Source of the DNA: Azotobacter paspali
GTDB taxonomy: Bacteria > Pseudomonadota > Gammaproteobacteria > Pseudomonadales > Pseudomonadaceae
Length of the DNA stretch: 38,642 nucleotides
NCBI RefSeq assembly: GCF_042434745.1
Contig: NZ_JBHLSS010000002.1
Reading direction: 5' to 3' (one strand)
Shown here one piece after another: positions 17,957-26,668 of this stretch (its first letter is position 1; each line of letters opens with the position of its first letter). Under the pieces are notes generated by a model, which was not told where the DNA came from, made no database searches, and saw nothing but the letters and a program-made list of their open reading frames with translations. A program made the position numbers and the translations under genes.

Positions 17957-20797
17957 TCAGATCAGGCGGGAGGACATTTCACGCGCCTCCTGCCGCTGAA
18001 CTTCATTCCCTTCGTTCAATACTTCCTCGAGGATGTCGCGGGCGCCTTTGGTATCGCCCATGTCGATATAGGCGCGAGCCAGATCCAGCTTGGTGGCGGT
18101 TTCGTCCGCATCGGCCAGGAAATCGAAATCCTCGCTCTCCACCGGATCACCTTGCGAACGAACCGCCGGCCGCGTATCGCCCTCGCCCAGCTCGGTGGCC
18201 AGTCGCTTGAGCTCGACATCCAGCTCATCCAGTTGGGCCACCAGGTCGGACCTCCCCTGGTCCTTCGATGCACCATCGCTCGATGGCAACTCGAATCCCG
18301 AAGCCTTCGGAGTGGGGGCGATGGAGAAATCGTCGTCCACGGGCAGCTCGAAGCCGTCGAACAGTCCCTCGTCGAGAAGAAACGCCTCCTCCGGGGAAAA
18401 CGTCTCGCCCAATGCAGCGACGGGAAGCTCGGGGGCGCCCGGGTCGAGCGCGGGGAACGCTTTGTCCCCGGTTGCGGGTCCGGTCAGCGGTAGCGGAGCC
18501 AAGGAGATACCCTCCGAATCTTCGTCCAATTCAAAATCGATAGCCTCATCGGGAAGGTCCAGGTCGAAGGAGAAATCCTCGATCAAAGGCTCCTCCACAG
18601 GCGACGCCAACCGCGGCGCTCCGTCCCGCGTCAGGTCGCCCGGAGTCGATGTAGCAGCGTCCTGGGCGGAATGCTGGAGATCCCTTTCCAGCTCGGCCTC
18701 CAGATCATCCAGCTTCAGGCCAATGTCGGCTGCAAGAAGTTGGGGCGGCTCGGACTCTTCCGCCAGCGAAGGCCGCTCCTGCGCCTCTTCGGACGACTCC
18801 GGTCCGCTTGCCAGGGCGGAACCTGCCAGAGCGATGGTGGCGAAACCGGCCATGGCCGGATACTTCATCTTCAGGTGATCGACCTGTGACTGGGCGCCAG
18901 CGGTTTCGCGCAGCGCCCGCTCCTGACGGGCGAACCCCTCATGATCGCCGAGCTCGGCACGGACCTCCATCAGCTTCAGGCGCAGGTCGCTGCGCCTGGG
19001 CTCGGCGGCGCAGGCAGTCTCCAGCGACTCGGCAGCCTCCTTGAAGCGGCCGCAGGCAATATGCTCTTCGGCTTCAGTCACCGCATCCCGCTTCGGCCCT
19101 GCCCCGGAGAACCCGTTCAACAGGATGGGCTCGACGGGCAGCCGCGACAAGCCGGCATCCAGCCGGGTATCGGTCATGCCGCCCTCGTCATCTTGATCCT
19201 GAAGGTCGGTCTTCTTCGCCGCACGTCGACGGGTCACCAGCAAGCCCAGCAGCAGCGCGGCGGCGGCACCGCCGCCCAGTGACGGAAGCAGCAGCGGATT
19301 GCTCAGAATGGAGTCGACCAGAGCGGTCGGCCCCGATGCGACTGTCGACTGCGGCGGCCGGGGAGCCGCCGGCTCGGTCGGTGCGGGCTGCTGCGAGGTA
19401 TCGGCGGCCGGTTCGGCCACTGGCGGCCCGGAGGGCGCGACGACAGCGGAGGGCGGGACAGGAACGGCGGAGACGGCTTCGGACTGCTCGGGGACGACGA
19501 CCGGCGGCACGGCGGGCACAGATGCCTCCACGTCGGAGGATGTAACCGCCATTTGTGCGGGAACGTCGCTCGCGGACTCCGCTTGGCCGGCTACCGGTGC
19601 GTCGACGGCAGCGGATTGCTCCTGCACCGGATTGCCGGCGGCCGGATCGGCAAAAGCGCCTCCACCAGCGTCGTCCGATTGCGCCAGGTTCGCCTGCAGC
19701 TTAGCCAATTGCTCGTCCTTGAGAGCGATCAGGCGCTGCAACTTGTCCAATTGGCTCTGCAGATCATTCATGCGGCTCTTCAGCTCGGCATTTTCGCGCT
19801 GGGTCGCATCGAGATTTTCCTTGGCCACTGCTAGCTTGTCGGCAGCCGCCTTGCTATCCGCCCCCAGGTCGCTACCGGCAGTCGCCTTGCCACCATCGGC
19901 AGCGACCAGGCGCAGGCTATCGCCGCTCTCCACGCGCGCCGGCGCCGCGCCGGCCTCGGTACGATGGGTCGCATCCAACTGCCGGGCGGAAGCGACGGCT
20001 GGGCGGGCACGATGCTCGCGCCAAGCCGCGTTCTGCGCGGCGACCTCGGCCAGCGCCTCGCTTGCCGAGCGGCGACCGATCTGCGCCTCGTCCGGCAGGC
20101 GCAAAACCTGCCCTCTCGCCAGACGATTGATGTTGCCATCGAGAAAGGCCTGCGGATTCAGATCCTGGATCGCCAGCATGGTCTGATGGATGGTGCCCGA
20201 GGTCCTCACGCGCTCGGCGACCTCCCACAAGGTGTCGTTGGCGACAGTCCGGTATTTCCTGGCCGCTGCGCTGGTGACCTCCTGACGCGCAGCGCTCGGC
20301 CGGGGCGCCGCAGCCACCGCCGGAGCACGCGGGACGGCACCGGAGCGCTGTTCGGGCAAGGTTTTCTGCGCGGCGGACATGGCCGTCTGCGACGAATACA
20401 GCGGCGGATCGAGCAGCAGCGTATATTCGCGCAACAACCGGCCATTGGGCCAAAGCACTTCCACCAGGAAATTCAGATAAGGCTCGCGCACCGGTTTGGT
20501 CGAGGTCACCCGAATGACACGCTTGCCGTTAGGCCCGATTATTGGCGTGAACTTCAGGTCGTTCAGAAAGTGTTGTCGATCAACCCCCGCCTTATCGAAC
20601 GCATCGGGAGAGGCAAGGGCCGAGGCGATTTCCTCCACACCGACATCGCGCGCCTCCAGCAGCTCGATTTCAGCAACCAGAGGCTGATTCAGCGCGGAAC
20701 GCAGGGTCACCTCTCCAAGGCCCAATGCATGGGCCATGCCCGAAGACAGCACCGAGGCCGCTGCGATTGCCAGTGCCAGTTTGCGAACCCGAACCAT
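17957..20797 (-). CDS. fimV: FimV polar hub / pilus assembly protein
   Basis: A 946-residue inner membrane protein which in P. aeruginosa organises the cell pole, type IV pili and cAMP signalling. ATG 20797 is preferred over a start 35 codons earlier because an AAGGGA lies seven bases upstream and the protein then begins with a signal peptide (LALAIAAASVLSSGMAHA) and the mature LGLGEVTLRSALNQPL typical of FimV. In order: an N-terminal FimV domain, a LysM peptidoglycan-binding domain (TVANDTLWEVAERV to GQVLRLP), a coiled coil (ENLDATQRENAELKSRM), a Pro/Val/Ala-rich linker, one membrane helix (GGGAAAALLLGLLV) followed by RRR, an acidic cytoplasmic part, and the C-terminal FimV helix-turn-helix (LDLARAYIDMGD to EEVLNEG). 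Confidence 0.95.
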   Translation of the reverse strand: MVRVRKLALAIAAASVLSSGMAHALGLGEVTLRSALNQPLVAEIELLEARDVGVEEIASALASPDAFDKAGVDRQHFLNDLKFTPIIGPNGKRVIRVTSTKPVREPYLNFLVEVLWPNGRLLREYTLLLDPPLYSSQTAMSAAQKTLPEQRSGAVPRAPAVAAAPRPSAARQEVTSAAARKYRTVANDTLWEVAERVRTSGTIHQTMLAIQDLNPQAFLDGNINRLARGQVLRLPDEAQIGRRSASEALAEVAAQNAAWREHRARPAVASARQLDATHRTEAGAAPARVESGDSLRLVAADGGKATAGSDLGADSKAAADKLAVAKENLDATQRENAELKSRMNDLQSQLDKLQRLIALKDEQLAKLQANLAQSDDAGGGAFADPAAGNPVQEQSAAVDAPVAGQAESASDVPAQMAVTSSDVEASVPAVPPVVVPEQSEAVSAVPVPPSAVVAPSGPPVAEPAADTSQQPAPTEPAAPRPPQSTVASGPTALVDSILSNPLLLPSLGGGAAAALLLGLLVTRRRAAKKTDLQDQDDEGGMTDTRLDAGLSRLPVEPILLNGFSGAGPKRDAVTEAEEHIACGRFKEAAESLETACAAEPRRSDLRLKLMEVRAELGDHEGFARQERALRETAGAQSQVDHLKMKYPAMAGFATIALAGSALASGPESSEEAQERPSLAEESEPPQLLAADIGLKLDDLEAELERDLQHSAQDAATSTPGDLTRDGAPRLASPVEEPLIEDFSFDLDLPDEAIDFELDEDSEGISLAPLPLTGPATGDKAFPALDPGAPELPVAALGETFSPEEAFLLDEGLFDGFELPVDDDFSIAPTPKASGFELPSSDGASKDQGRSDLVAQLDELDVELKRLATELGEGDTRPAVRSQGDPVESEDFDFLADADETATKLDLARAYIDMGDTKGARDILEEVLNEGNEVQRQEAREMSSRLI

Positions 20798-20937
20798 AAC
20801 GCATCCCTTGAGTGATTTCTCGAGCGGAAAAAGAAATCTGAAAGCTGATACCCGCACACTCTGTCGCCCCCGGAGCACGCCAGCCGCTCCCGGTCGAGCC
20901 ACGCGATCATAAGTCTTTGAATTTTAGCCAGTATCTT

Positions 20938-21948
20938 TTAGTGACCTTGTCTTATCAATAACTCGGCCAGTTGCACGGCATTGAGTGCGGAACCTTTCCG
21001 AACGTTATCTAACGCAATCCACAAATCGAGCTCGCACGCATCGTCCACGCCGGTGCGTACTCGACCGACGTAAGCCACATCCTGCCCGACTGCGTTGCCG
21101 ATCACCGTCGGACAATCATCCGGCTCGATCAGTTCAAGGCCCGGCGCCCGCCCCAGGGCAGCTCGCACGGCCGATGGATCGATCGCCTGCGACGCTTGAA
21201 CGGCGAGACTCAGGCTGTCGCCGAAGAATACCGGGGCCATCAGGCAGGTAATGGAAATCTTTAATTCGGGAGCGTCCAAGACCTGCCTCGACTCCTCGAC
21301 CAGACGTCTTTCCAGCCCAGTGTGTCCCGCTGTGTCGCTCTCCCCGACCCGTCCCAACAGATTGAAGGCGATCTGCTGATCGAAGAAGCGGGGCTCGGGC
21401 GGACGCCCGTTAAGCAATTCAGTCGTCTGCCTAGCCAATTCCGCCACCCCTTCACGGCCCAGGCTGGATATCGGCAGACAAGCCGTCACCCCCAGGTGCC
21501 GCCACCGCACGAGTGGACGCAACGGAGCCAGCGCCAAGGCCAGGGCGACCACCTGGGAGGCGGGACTGGTCACCTGGCAGGGAGTCTCGAGTTTCTCCAG
21601 CACCTGAGGATTGACCTCCGCCACCACCCGCGGCGCCTGCTGCAGCGGCAGAGCGCCGCTTAGGTCGACCAGCATGCAGCCAGCGGTCCTGGCCTGCGAA
21701 GCATATTGGCGGGTCACGGCCTGGCCGGCGGCGAAGAAGACCAGGCGCACCTGAGCGAAATCGAACGCTTCGATGCTCCTGACCCGCAGGTTGCGCCCCT
21801 TGAAGGACACCGACTTGCCTGCCGAGGCCGGACTGGCCAGCAGGTGCAACTGGCCGACCGGGAAATCGCGCTCTTCGAGTATCTCGACGATCGCTGCCCC
21901 CACGGTACCGGTGGCACCCACTATGGCTATATCGATGGCTGGACTCAT
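20938..21948 (-). CDS. Aspartate-semialdehyde dehydrogenase-like protein (USG-1 type)
   Basis: A 336-residue paralogue of Asd. The N-terminal NADP-binding motif GATGTVGAAIVEILEERDFP is intact, but the catalytic motif PNC of true Asd aligns with SPAS here (around residues 128-131), so the nucleophilic cysteine is replaced by Ser131. It is therefore probably not an active semialdehyde dehydrogenase. It matches the Usg-type gene that lies between asd and fimV/truA in Pseudomonas and next to truA in enterics; its role is unknown. ATG 21948 is chosen because the family begins near this Met. An AGGAG lies about 12 bases upstream, and the region before the ATG reads as leader. Confidence 0.88.
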   Translation of the reverse strand: MSPAIDIAIVGATGTVGAAIVEILEERDFPVGQLHLLASPASAGKSVSFKGRNLRVRSIEAFDFAQVRLVFFAAGQAVTRQYASQARTAGCMLVDLSGALPLQQAPRVVAEVNPQVLEKLETPCQVTSPASQVVALALALAPLRPLVRWRHLGVTACLPISSLGREGVAELARQTTELLNGRPPEPRFFDQQIAFNLLGRVGESDTAGHTGLERRLVEESRQVLDAPELKISITCLMAPVFFGDSLSLAVQASQAIDPSAVRAALGRAPGLELIEPDDCPTVIGNAVGQDVAYVGRVRTGVDDACELDLWIALDNVRKGSALNAVQLAELLIRQGH

Positions 21949-22050
21949 GAGTGAGGAGTCTCCTGAAACGAAAGCACGCCCGGGAGTGGGTCGGCAAGGA
22001 AAACAGGCGGATAACGGCCCGTGGCAAGGCAGTCGGGGCGCCATAATGCA

Positions 22051-22077
22051 GAGCGCCGCGGTAGTGCCGCGGCGCTC
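22051..22077 (-). terminator. GC-rich hairpin downstream of asd, candidate terminator
   Basis: A perfect 11-bp stem (GAGCGCCGCGG, 22051-22061, with its complement at 22067-22077) closed by a five-base loop lies 29 bases after the asd stop and before usg. On the minus strand it is not followed by a T run, so it may slow or process the asd-usg transcript rather than terminate it fully. Confidence 0.55.
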
Positions 22078-22105
22078 TACGTCCATCGTGAAAACAGGAA
22101 GGCCG

Positions 22106-23218
22106 TCAACGCTCCAACAGGATACGCAGCATGCGCCGCAGCGGCTCGGCCGCCCCCCACAGCAACTGATCGCCGACAGTGAAGGCGCCGAGGTACTGCG
22201 AGCCCATGTTGAGCTTGCGCAGACGTCCGACCGGGACCGTCAGAGTGCCGGTGATCGCCGCCGGGCTCAGCTCCTGCATGCTGGCCTCGCGGTGGTTCGG
22301 CACCAGCTTCACCCAGGGGTTGTGTTGGCTGATCAGCCCCTCAATATCGGCGATCGGCACATCCTTGTTCAGCTTGATGGTCAGGGCCTGGCTATGGCAG
22401 CGCATGGCACCGACACGCACGCAGATGCCGTCGACCGGGATCGGGTTCTTGATACGACCGAGGATCTTGTTGGTCTCGGCCTGCCCTTTCCACTCCTCGC
22501 GGCTCTGGCCGTTGGGCAGCTCCTTGTCGATGTAGGGGATCAGGCTGCCGGCTAGCGGTACGCCGAAATGATCCACCGGGAACTCGGCGCTGCGCTGGGT
22601 TTCGGCGACCTTGCGATCGATTTCGAGAATGGCGCTGGCCGGATCGGCCAGTTCGGCGGCCACCGCCGCATTGATCGTGCCCATCTGGCGGATCAGTTCG
22701 CGCATGTTCTGCGCGCCGGCGCCGGAAGCGGCCTGATAGGTCATGGCGCTCATCCAGTCGACCAGACCGGTCTCGTAGAGACCGCCCAGGGCCATGAGCA
22801 TCAAGCTGACGGTGCAGTTGCCACCGATGTAGTTCTTGACCCCGGCGTCCAGGGACTGGTCGATCACCCGGCGGTTGACCGGGTCCAAGACTATGACCGC
22901 ATCGTCGGCCATGCGCAGGCTGGAGGCCGCATCGATCCAGTAGCCCTGCCAGCCGGCTTCGCGCAGTTTGGGAAAGACTTCGCTGGTGTAGTCGCCGCCT
23001 TGGCAGGTGATGATCGCGTCGAGGCTCTTCAGCTCCTCGATGCTGTAGGCATCCTTCAACGGCACGGTTTCCTTGCCGATCGCCGGCCCCTGGCCACCCA
23101 CGCTGGAGGTGGTGAAGAACACCGGCTCGATCAGGTCGAAGTCCCGCTCTTCCAGCATTCGCTGCATGAGCACGGAACCGACCATGCCGCGCCAACCGAT
23201 CAGACCTACACGTTTCAT
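22106..23218 (-). CDS. asd: Aspartate-semialdehyde dehydrogenase
   Basis: A 370-residue enzyme reducing aspartyl phosphate to the semialdehyde, the branch point for lysine, threonine, methionine and diaminopimelate. The start ATG 23218 gives the family N-terminus MKRVGLIGWRGMVGSVL. The active-site cysteine is Cys135 in GGNCTVSLML, and the substrate-binding region VRVGAMRCHSQ is present. The open frame continues far upstream through leuB on the same strand, but that part is an out-of-frame shadow. It follows leuB by 50 bases and precedes its inactive-looking paralogue. Confidence 0.97.
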   Translation of the reverse strand: MKRVGLIGWRGMVGSVLMQRMLEERDFDLIEPVFFTTSSVGGQGPAIGKETVPLKDAYSIEELKSLDAIITCQGGDYTSEVFPKLREAGWQGYWIDAASSLRMADDAVIVLDPVNRRVIDQSLDAGVKNYIGGNCTVSLMLMALGGLYETGLVDWMSAMTYQAASGAGAQNMRELIRQMGTINAAVAAELADPASAILEIDRKVAETQRSAEFPVDHFGVPLAGSLIPYIDKELPNGQSREEWKGQAETNKILGRIKNPIPVDGICVRVGAMRCHSQALTIKLNKDVPIADIEGLISQHNPWVKLVPNHREASMQELSPAAITGTLTVPVGRLRKLNMGSQYLGAFTVGDQLLWGAAEPLRRMLRILLER

Positions 23219-23268
23219 TGCAACTGCACCTGTATGGAAGTGGCCCGCATTAAAGGCGAACCGGAAGC

Positions 23269-24351
23269 TTACAACGTGGCAAGCGCTGCGACTACCGCAT
23301 CGCCCATCTCGACGGTACCGACCTTCCGGCAGCCGTCCGACCAGATGTCGCCGGTGCGCAGCCCCTGGTCCAGCACCTTGCTGACCGCCTGCTCGATGGC
23401 GTTGGCCGCCTCGATCTGGCCGAAGCTGTAGCGCAGCATCATCGATACCGAGAGGATGGTGGCCAGCGGATTGGCGATACCCTTGCCGGCGATGTCCGGC
23501 GCGCTGCCGTGGCACGGCTCGTACATGCCCTTGTTGTCGGCGTCCAGCGAAGCCGACGGCAGCATGCCGATCGAGCCGGTGAGCATGGAAGCCTCGTCCG
23601 ACAGGATGTCGCCGAACATGTTGTCGGTGACGATCACGTCGAATTGCTTGGGCGCACGCACCAGTTGCATGGCCGCGTTGTCGACATACATGTGCGACAG
23701 CTCGACATCCGGATAGTCCTTGGCGACCTCCTCGACCACCGCGCGCCACAGTTGGCTGGAGGCCAGTACGTTGGCCTTGTCCACCGAGCACAGCTTCTTG
23801 CCGCGCACGCGCGCCATGTCGAAACCGACCTTGGCAATGCGGCGGATCTCGCTTTCGCTGTACGGCAGGGTGTCGTAGGCCATGCGCTCGCCGTTCGCAA
23901 GCAACCGACTCTCGCGCGGGGCGCCGAAGTAGATGCCGCCGGTCAGTTCGCGGACGATGAGGATGTCCAGGCCGGCGACCACTTCGGGCTTGAGGGTGGA
24001 GGCCTCGGCCAGTTGCGGATAGAGCAACGCCGGGCGCAGGTTGCCGAACAGCCCCAATTGTGAACGGATCTTCAGCAGGCCGCGTTCCGGGCGGATAGCC
24101 GGGTCGATGGCGTCCCATTTCGGACCGCCAACGGCGCCGAGCAGGATGGCATCGGCGGCGCGCGCGCGCTCCAGCGTCTCGTCGGCCAGCGGCACGCCGT
24201 ACTTGTCGACGGCCGCCCCGCCCAGTTCGTCGTAGCTCAGTACGAAGCCCAGTTGGTACTTCTCGTTGGCCAACTGCAGGACCTTGACCGCCTCGGCCAC
24301 GATTTCCGGGCCGATACCGTCGCCCGGAAGAACCAGAATCTGCTTGCTCAT
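23269..24351 (-). CDS. leuB: 3-isopropylmalate dehydrogenase
   Basis: A 360-residue NAD-dependent enzyme oxidising 3-isopropylmalate to 2-oxoisocaproate in leucine synthesis. The opening ILVLPGDGIGPEIVAEAV, the ITGN-like VTDNMFGDILSDEASML metal/substrate loop, and GSAPDIAGKGIANPLATILS are diagnostic. ATG 24351 is the natural start. It is downstream of leuD (59-base gap containing a stem-loop) and leuC. In P. aeruginosa, from memory, another small gene lies between leuB and leuD; none is present here. Confidence 0.97.
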   Translation of the reverse strand: MSKQILVLPGDGIGPEIVAEAVKVLQLANEKYQLGFVLSYDELGGAAVDKYGVPLADETLERARAADAILLGAVGGPKWDAIDPAIRPERGLLKIRSQLGLFGNLRPALLYPQLAEASTLKPEVVAGLDILIVRELTGGIYFGAPRESRLLANGERMAYDTLPYSESEIRRIAKVGFDMARVRGKKLCSVDKANVLASSQLWRAVVEEVAKDYPDVELSHMYVDNAAMQLVRAPKQFDVIVTDNMFGDILSDEASMLTGSIGMLPSASLDADNKGMYEPCHGSAPDIAGKGIANPLATILSVSMMLRYSFGQIEAANAIEQAVSKVLDQGLRTGDIWSDGCRKVGTVEMGDAVVAALATL

Positions 24352-24372
24352 TGCATATCCTTGAATAGCGAA

Positions 24373-24400
24373 GCCGGGAGCGGGTCATCCCCGCTCCGGC
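24373..24400. repeat. Intercistronic stem-loop between leuD and leuB
   Basis: A hairpin with GAGCGGG (24378-24384) paired to CCCGCTC (24390-24396), extended outward by GCC/GGC, lies in the 59-base gap. There is no T tract on the minus strand, so it is more likely an mRNA-stabilising or processing structure than a terminator. Confidence 0.5.
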
Positions 24401-24410
24401 GGGAAAGGGA

Positions 24411-25058
24411 TTACTTGATCGCGCCGAACAGCCAGGGGCTGACCTGCCGGTGCTTTTCCTCGAACGCGCGGATGGCGTCGGCATCCCGCAGGGTCAGGCC
24501 GATGTCGTCCAGGCCGTTGAGCAGGCAATGCTTGCGAAACGGATCGATTTCGAAGGACAGCGCCTTGCCGTCCGGGCGGGTCACGGTCTGCGCGGCCAGG
24601 TCGACGGTCAGTCGGTAGCCTTCGGTCGATTCGCACTGCTTGAACAGTTCGTCCACCTCGGCTTCCGGCAGGATGATCGGCAGGAGGCCGTTCTTGAAGC
24701 TGTTGTTGAAGAAGATGTCGGCGAAGCTCGGCGCGATGACCGTACGGAAACCGTATTCGTCCAACGCCCAGGGCGCGTGCTCGCGGCTCGAGCCGCAGCC
24801 GAAGTTCTCGCGGGCCAACAGTACGCTGGCACCCTGGAAGCGCGGCAGGTTCAGCACGAACCCGGTGTTCAGCGGACGCGCCGAGCAGTCCTGGCCCGGC
24901 TGGCCGACGTCCAGATAACGCCACTCGTCGAACAGATTGGGACCGAAGCCGGTGCGCTTGATCGACTTGAGGAATTGCTTGGGAATGATCTGATCGGTAT
25001 CGACATTGGCGCGATCGAGGGGAGCGACCAGGCCGGTGTGTTGGGTAAAGGCTTTCAT
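24411..25058 (-). CDS. leuD: 3-isopropylmalate dehydratase small subunit
   Basis: A 215-residue subunit that, with LeuC, isomerises 2-isopropylmalate to 3-isopropylmalate. The swivel-domain motifs are clear: the opening HTGLVAPLDRANVDTDQIIPKQFL, and FGCGSSREHAPWAL forming the substrate loop. GGAG precedes ATG 25058. It lies 11 bases after leuC, so it is co-transcribed and probably translationally coupled. Length is normal. Confidence 0.96.
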   Translation of the reverse strand: MKAFTQHTGLVAPLDRANVDTDQIIPKQFLKSIKRTGFGPNLFDEWRYLDVGQPGQDCSARPLNTGFVLNLPRFQGASVLLARENFGCGSSREHAPWALDEYGFRTVIAPSFADIFFNNSFKNGLLPIILPEAEVDELFKQCESTEGYRLTVDLAAQTVTRPDGKALSFEIDPFRKHCLLNGLDDIGLTLRDADAIRAFEEKHRQVSPWLFGAIK

Positions 25059-25069
25059 CCGTTGTCTCC

Positions 25070-26494
25070 TCAGGCCTGGAGCAATTGGCGTACATCAACG
25101 AAATGGCCGGCGACCGCCGCGGCGGCGGCCATGGCCGGACTGACCAGGTGGGTACGCCCGCCGGCGCCTTGACGGCCTTCGAAGTTGCGGTTGGACGTGG
25201 AGGCGCAGTGCTCGCCGCTCTCCAGGCGGTCCGGGTTCATCGCCAGGCACATGGAGCAACCCGGCTCGCGCCACTCGAAACCGGCCTCGATGAAGATCCT
25301 GTCCAGCCCCTCCTTCTCAGCCTGCTCCTTGACCAGCCCGGAGCCCGGCACCACCAGTGCCTGCTTGACGCTCGCGGCAACCTTGCGCCCCTTGGCCACC
25401 TCGGCGGCGGCGCGCAGATCCTCGATCCGCGAGTTGGTGCAAGAACCGATGAACACGCGGTCGACCCTGATCTCGCCGATCGGCTGATTGGCCGCGAGGC
25501 CCATGTACTTCAGCGCGCGAACGATGGAATCGCGCTTGACCGGATCGCTCTCGGAAGCTGGGTCCGGCACGCGCTCGTCGACCGGCAGGACCATCTCCGG
25601 CGAGGTACCCCAGGTGACCTGCGGCTTGATTTCTTCGGCCTTCAGTTCGACGACAGTGTCGAATTCGGCATCGGCATCGGACACTAGCTCCCGCCACTGG
25701 GCGACCGCCTTGTCCCAGTCGGCGCCCTGTGGCGCATAGGGGCGGCCTTTGACGTAGTCGATGGTCTTCTCGTCCACTGCCACCATGCCGACCCGGGCCC
25801 CGGCCTCGATGGCCATGTTGCAGAGAGTCATGCGGCCCTCCATGGACAAGCCGCGAATGGCGCTGCCGGCGAACTCCAGGGCGTGACCGGTACCGCCGGC
25901 GGTGCCGATCCTGCCGATCACGGCGAGCACTATGTCCTTGGCGCTGACGCCCAGGGGCAGTTCGCCCTCCACGCGCACCTGCATGTTCTTCATCTTCTTG
26001 GCCACCAGGCATTGGGTGGCGAGCACATGCTCCACCTCGGAGGTACCGATGCCGTGGGCCAGCGCGCCGAAGGCGCCATGGGTGGAAGTGTGCGAGTCGC
26101 CGCAGACCACGGTCATGCCCGGCAGGGTAGCGCCCTGCTCCGGGCCGACTACATGGACGATGCCCTGGCGCGGGTCGTTCATCTTGAACTCGACGATGCC
26201 GAACTCGTCGCAGTTCTCGTCCAGGGTCTGCACTTGGATGCGCGAGGTTTCGTCGGCGATGGCGGCTACACCCGACTGGCGATCCTGGGTGGTCGGCACG
26301 TTGTGGTCCGGGGTGGCGATGTTGGCATCCACGCGCCACGGCTTGCGCCCGGCCAGGCGCAGCCCTTCGAAGGCCTGCGGCGAGGTCACTTCGTGGAGAA
26401 TCTGGCGATCGATGTAGATCAGCGACGAGCCATCGTCGCGCCGCTTCACCTCATGCATGTCCCAGAGTTTGTCGTAGAGCGTTTTGCCGGCCAT
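25070..26494 (-). CDS. leuC: 3-isopropylmalate dehydratase large subunit
   Basis: A 474-residue aconitase-family protein carrying the 4Fe-4S cluster of isopropylmalate isomerase. Three cluster cysteines are visible in the usual places: IGSCTNSRIEDL, and CSMC within EPGCSMCLAMNPD. The early segment (VCGDSHTSTHGAFGALAHGIGTSEV) is a family hallmark. ATG 26494 gives the standard MAGKTLYDKLWD start and has GAGGAAA eight bases upstream; an earlier in-frame codon adds 16 unlikely residues. It is first in leuCDB and divergent from a LysR regulator that is its probable controller. Confidence 0.96.
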   Translation of the reverse strand: MAGKTLYDKLWDMHEVKRRDDGSSLIYIDRQILHEVTSPQAFEGLRLAGRKPWRVDANIATPDHNVPTTQDRQSGVAAIADETSRIQVQTLDENCDEFGIVEFKMNDPRQGIVHVVGPEQGATLPGMTVVCGDSHTSTHGAFGALAHGIGTSEVEHVLATQCLVAKKMKNMQVRVEGELPLGVSAKDIVLAVIGRIGTAGGTGHALEFAGSAIRGLSMEGRMTLCNMAIEAGARVGMVAVDEKTIDYVKGRPYAPQGADWDKAVAQWRELVSDADAEFDTVVELKAEEIKPQVTWGTSPEMVLPVDERVPDPASESDPVKRDSIVRALKYMGLAANQPIGEIRVDRVFIGSCTNSRIEDLRAAAEVAKGRKVAASVKQALVVPGSGLVKEQAEKEGLDRIFIEAGFEWREPGCSMCLAMNPDRLESGEHCASTSNRNFEGRQGAGGRTHLVSPAMAAAAAVAGHFVDVRQLLQA

Positions 26495-26604
26495 CGGACT
26501 TTCCTCATCAATTTTGTTCTGCAGGAGGCGATCCGCCCCCATCCGCGATGGGGGATGCTAGGGACTTGCAGGGAATAACTCAAATTCATATTTTTTATTC
26601 GCTT

Positions 26605-26621
26605 CATTCCCATAAGGAATG
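26605..26621. promoter_or_regulatory. Candidate LysR-type operator between leuC and its divergent regulator
   Basis: The palindrome CATTCC-cataa-GGAATG contains the LysR consensus T-N11-A (TTCCCATAAGGAA). It lies 48 bases before the regulator start and about 111 bases before the leuC start. This spacing suits autorepression of the regulator and activation of leuCDB, by analogy with other divergent LysR systems. The AT-rich stretch just to its left (26580-26600) may contain the leuC promoter. Confidence 0.6.
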
Positions 26622-26668
26622 CAAAGGTACCCGCTCGGACCACTCTCTCCCACCTGGAAACCGCTCGG

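Noticed and set aside
19299..20186. A 295-residue Ser/Ala/Cys-rich plus-strand frame
   Set aside because: Antisense shadow of the Pro/Ala/Val-rich linker of fimV.
23219..24484. Upstream extension of the asd frame through leuB
   Set aside because: Out-of-frame translation of leuB; asd has a clear start at 23218 with the conserved N-terminus.
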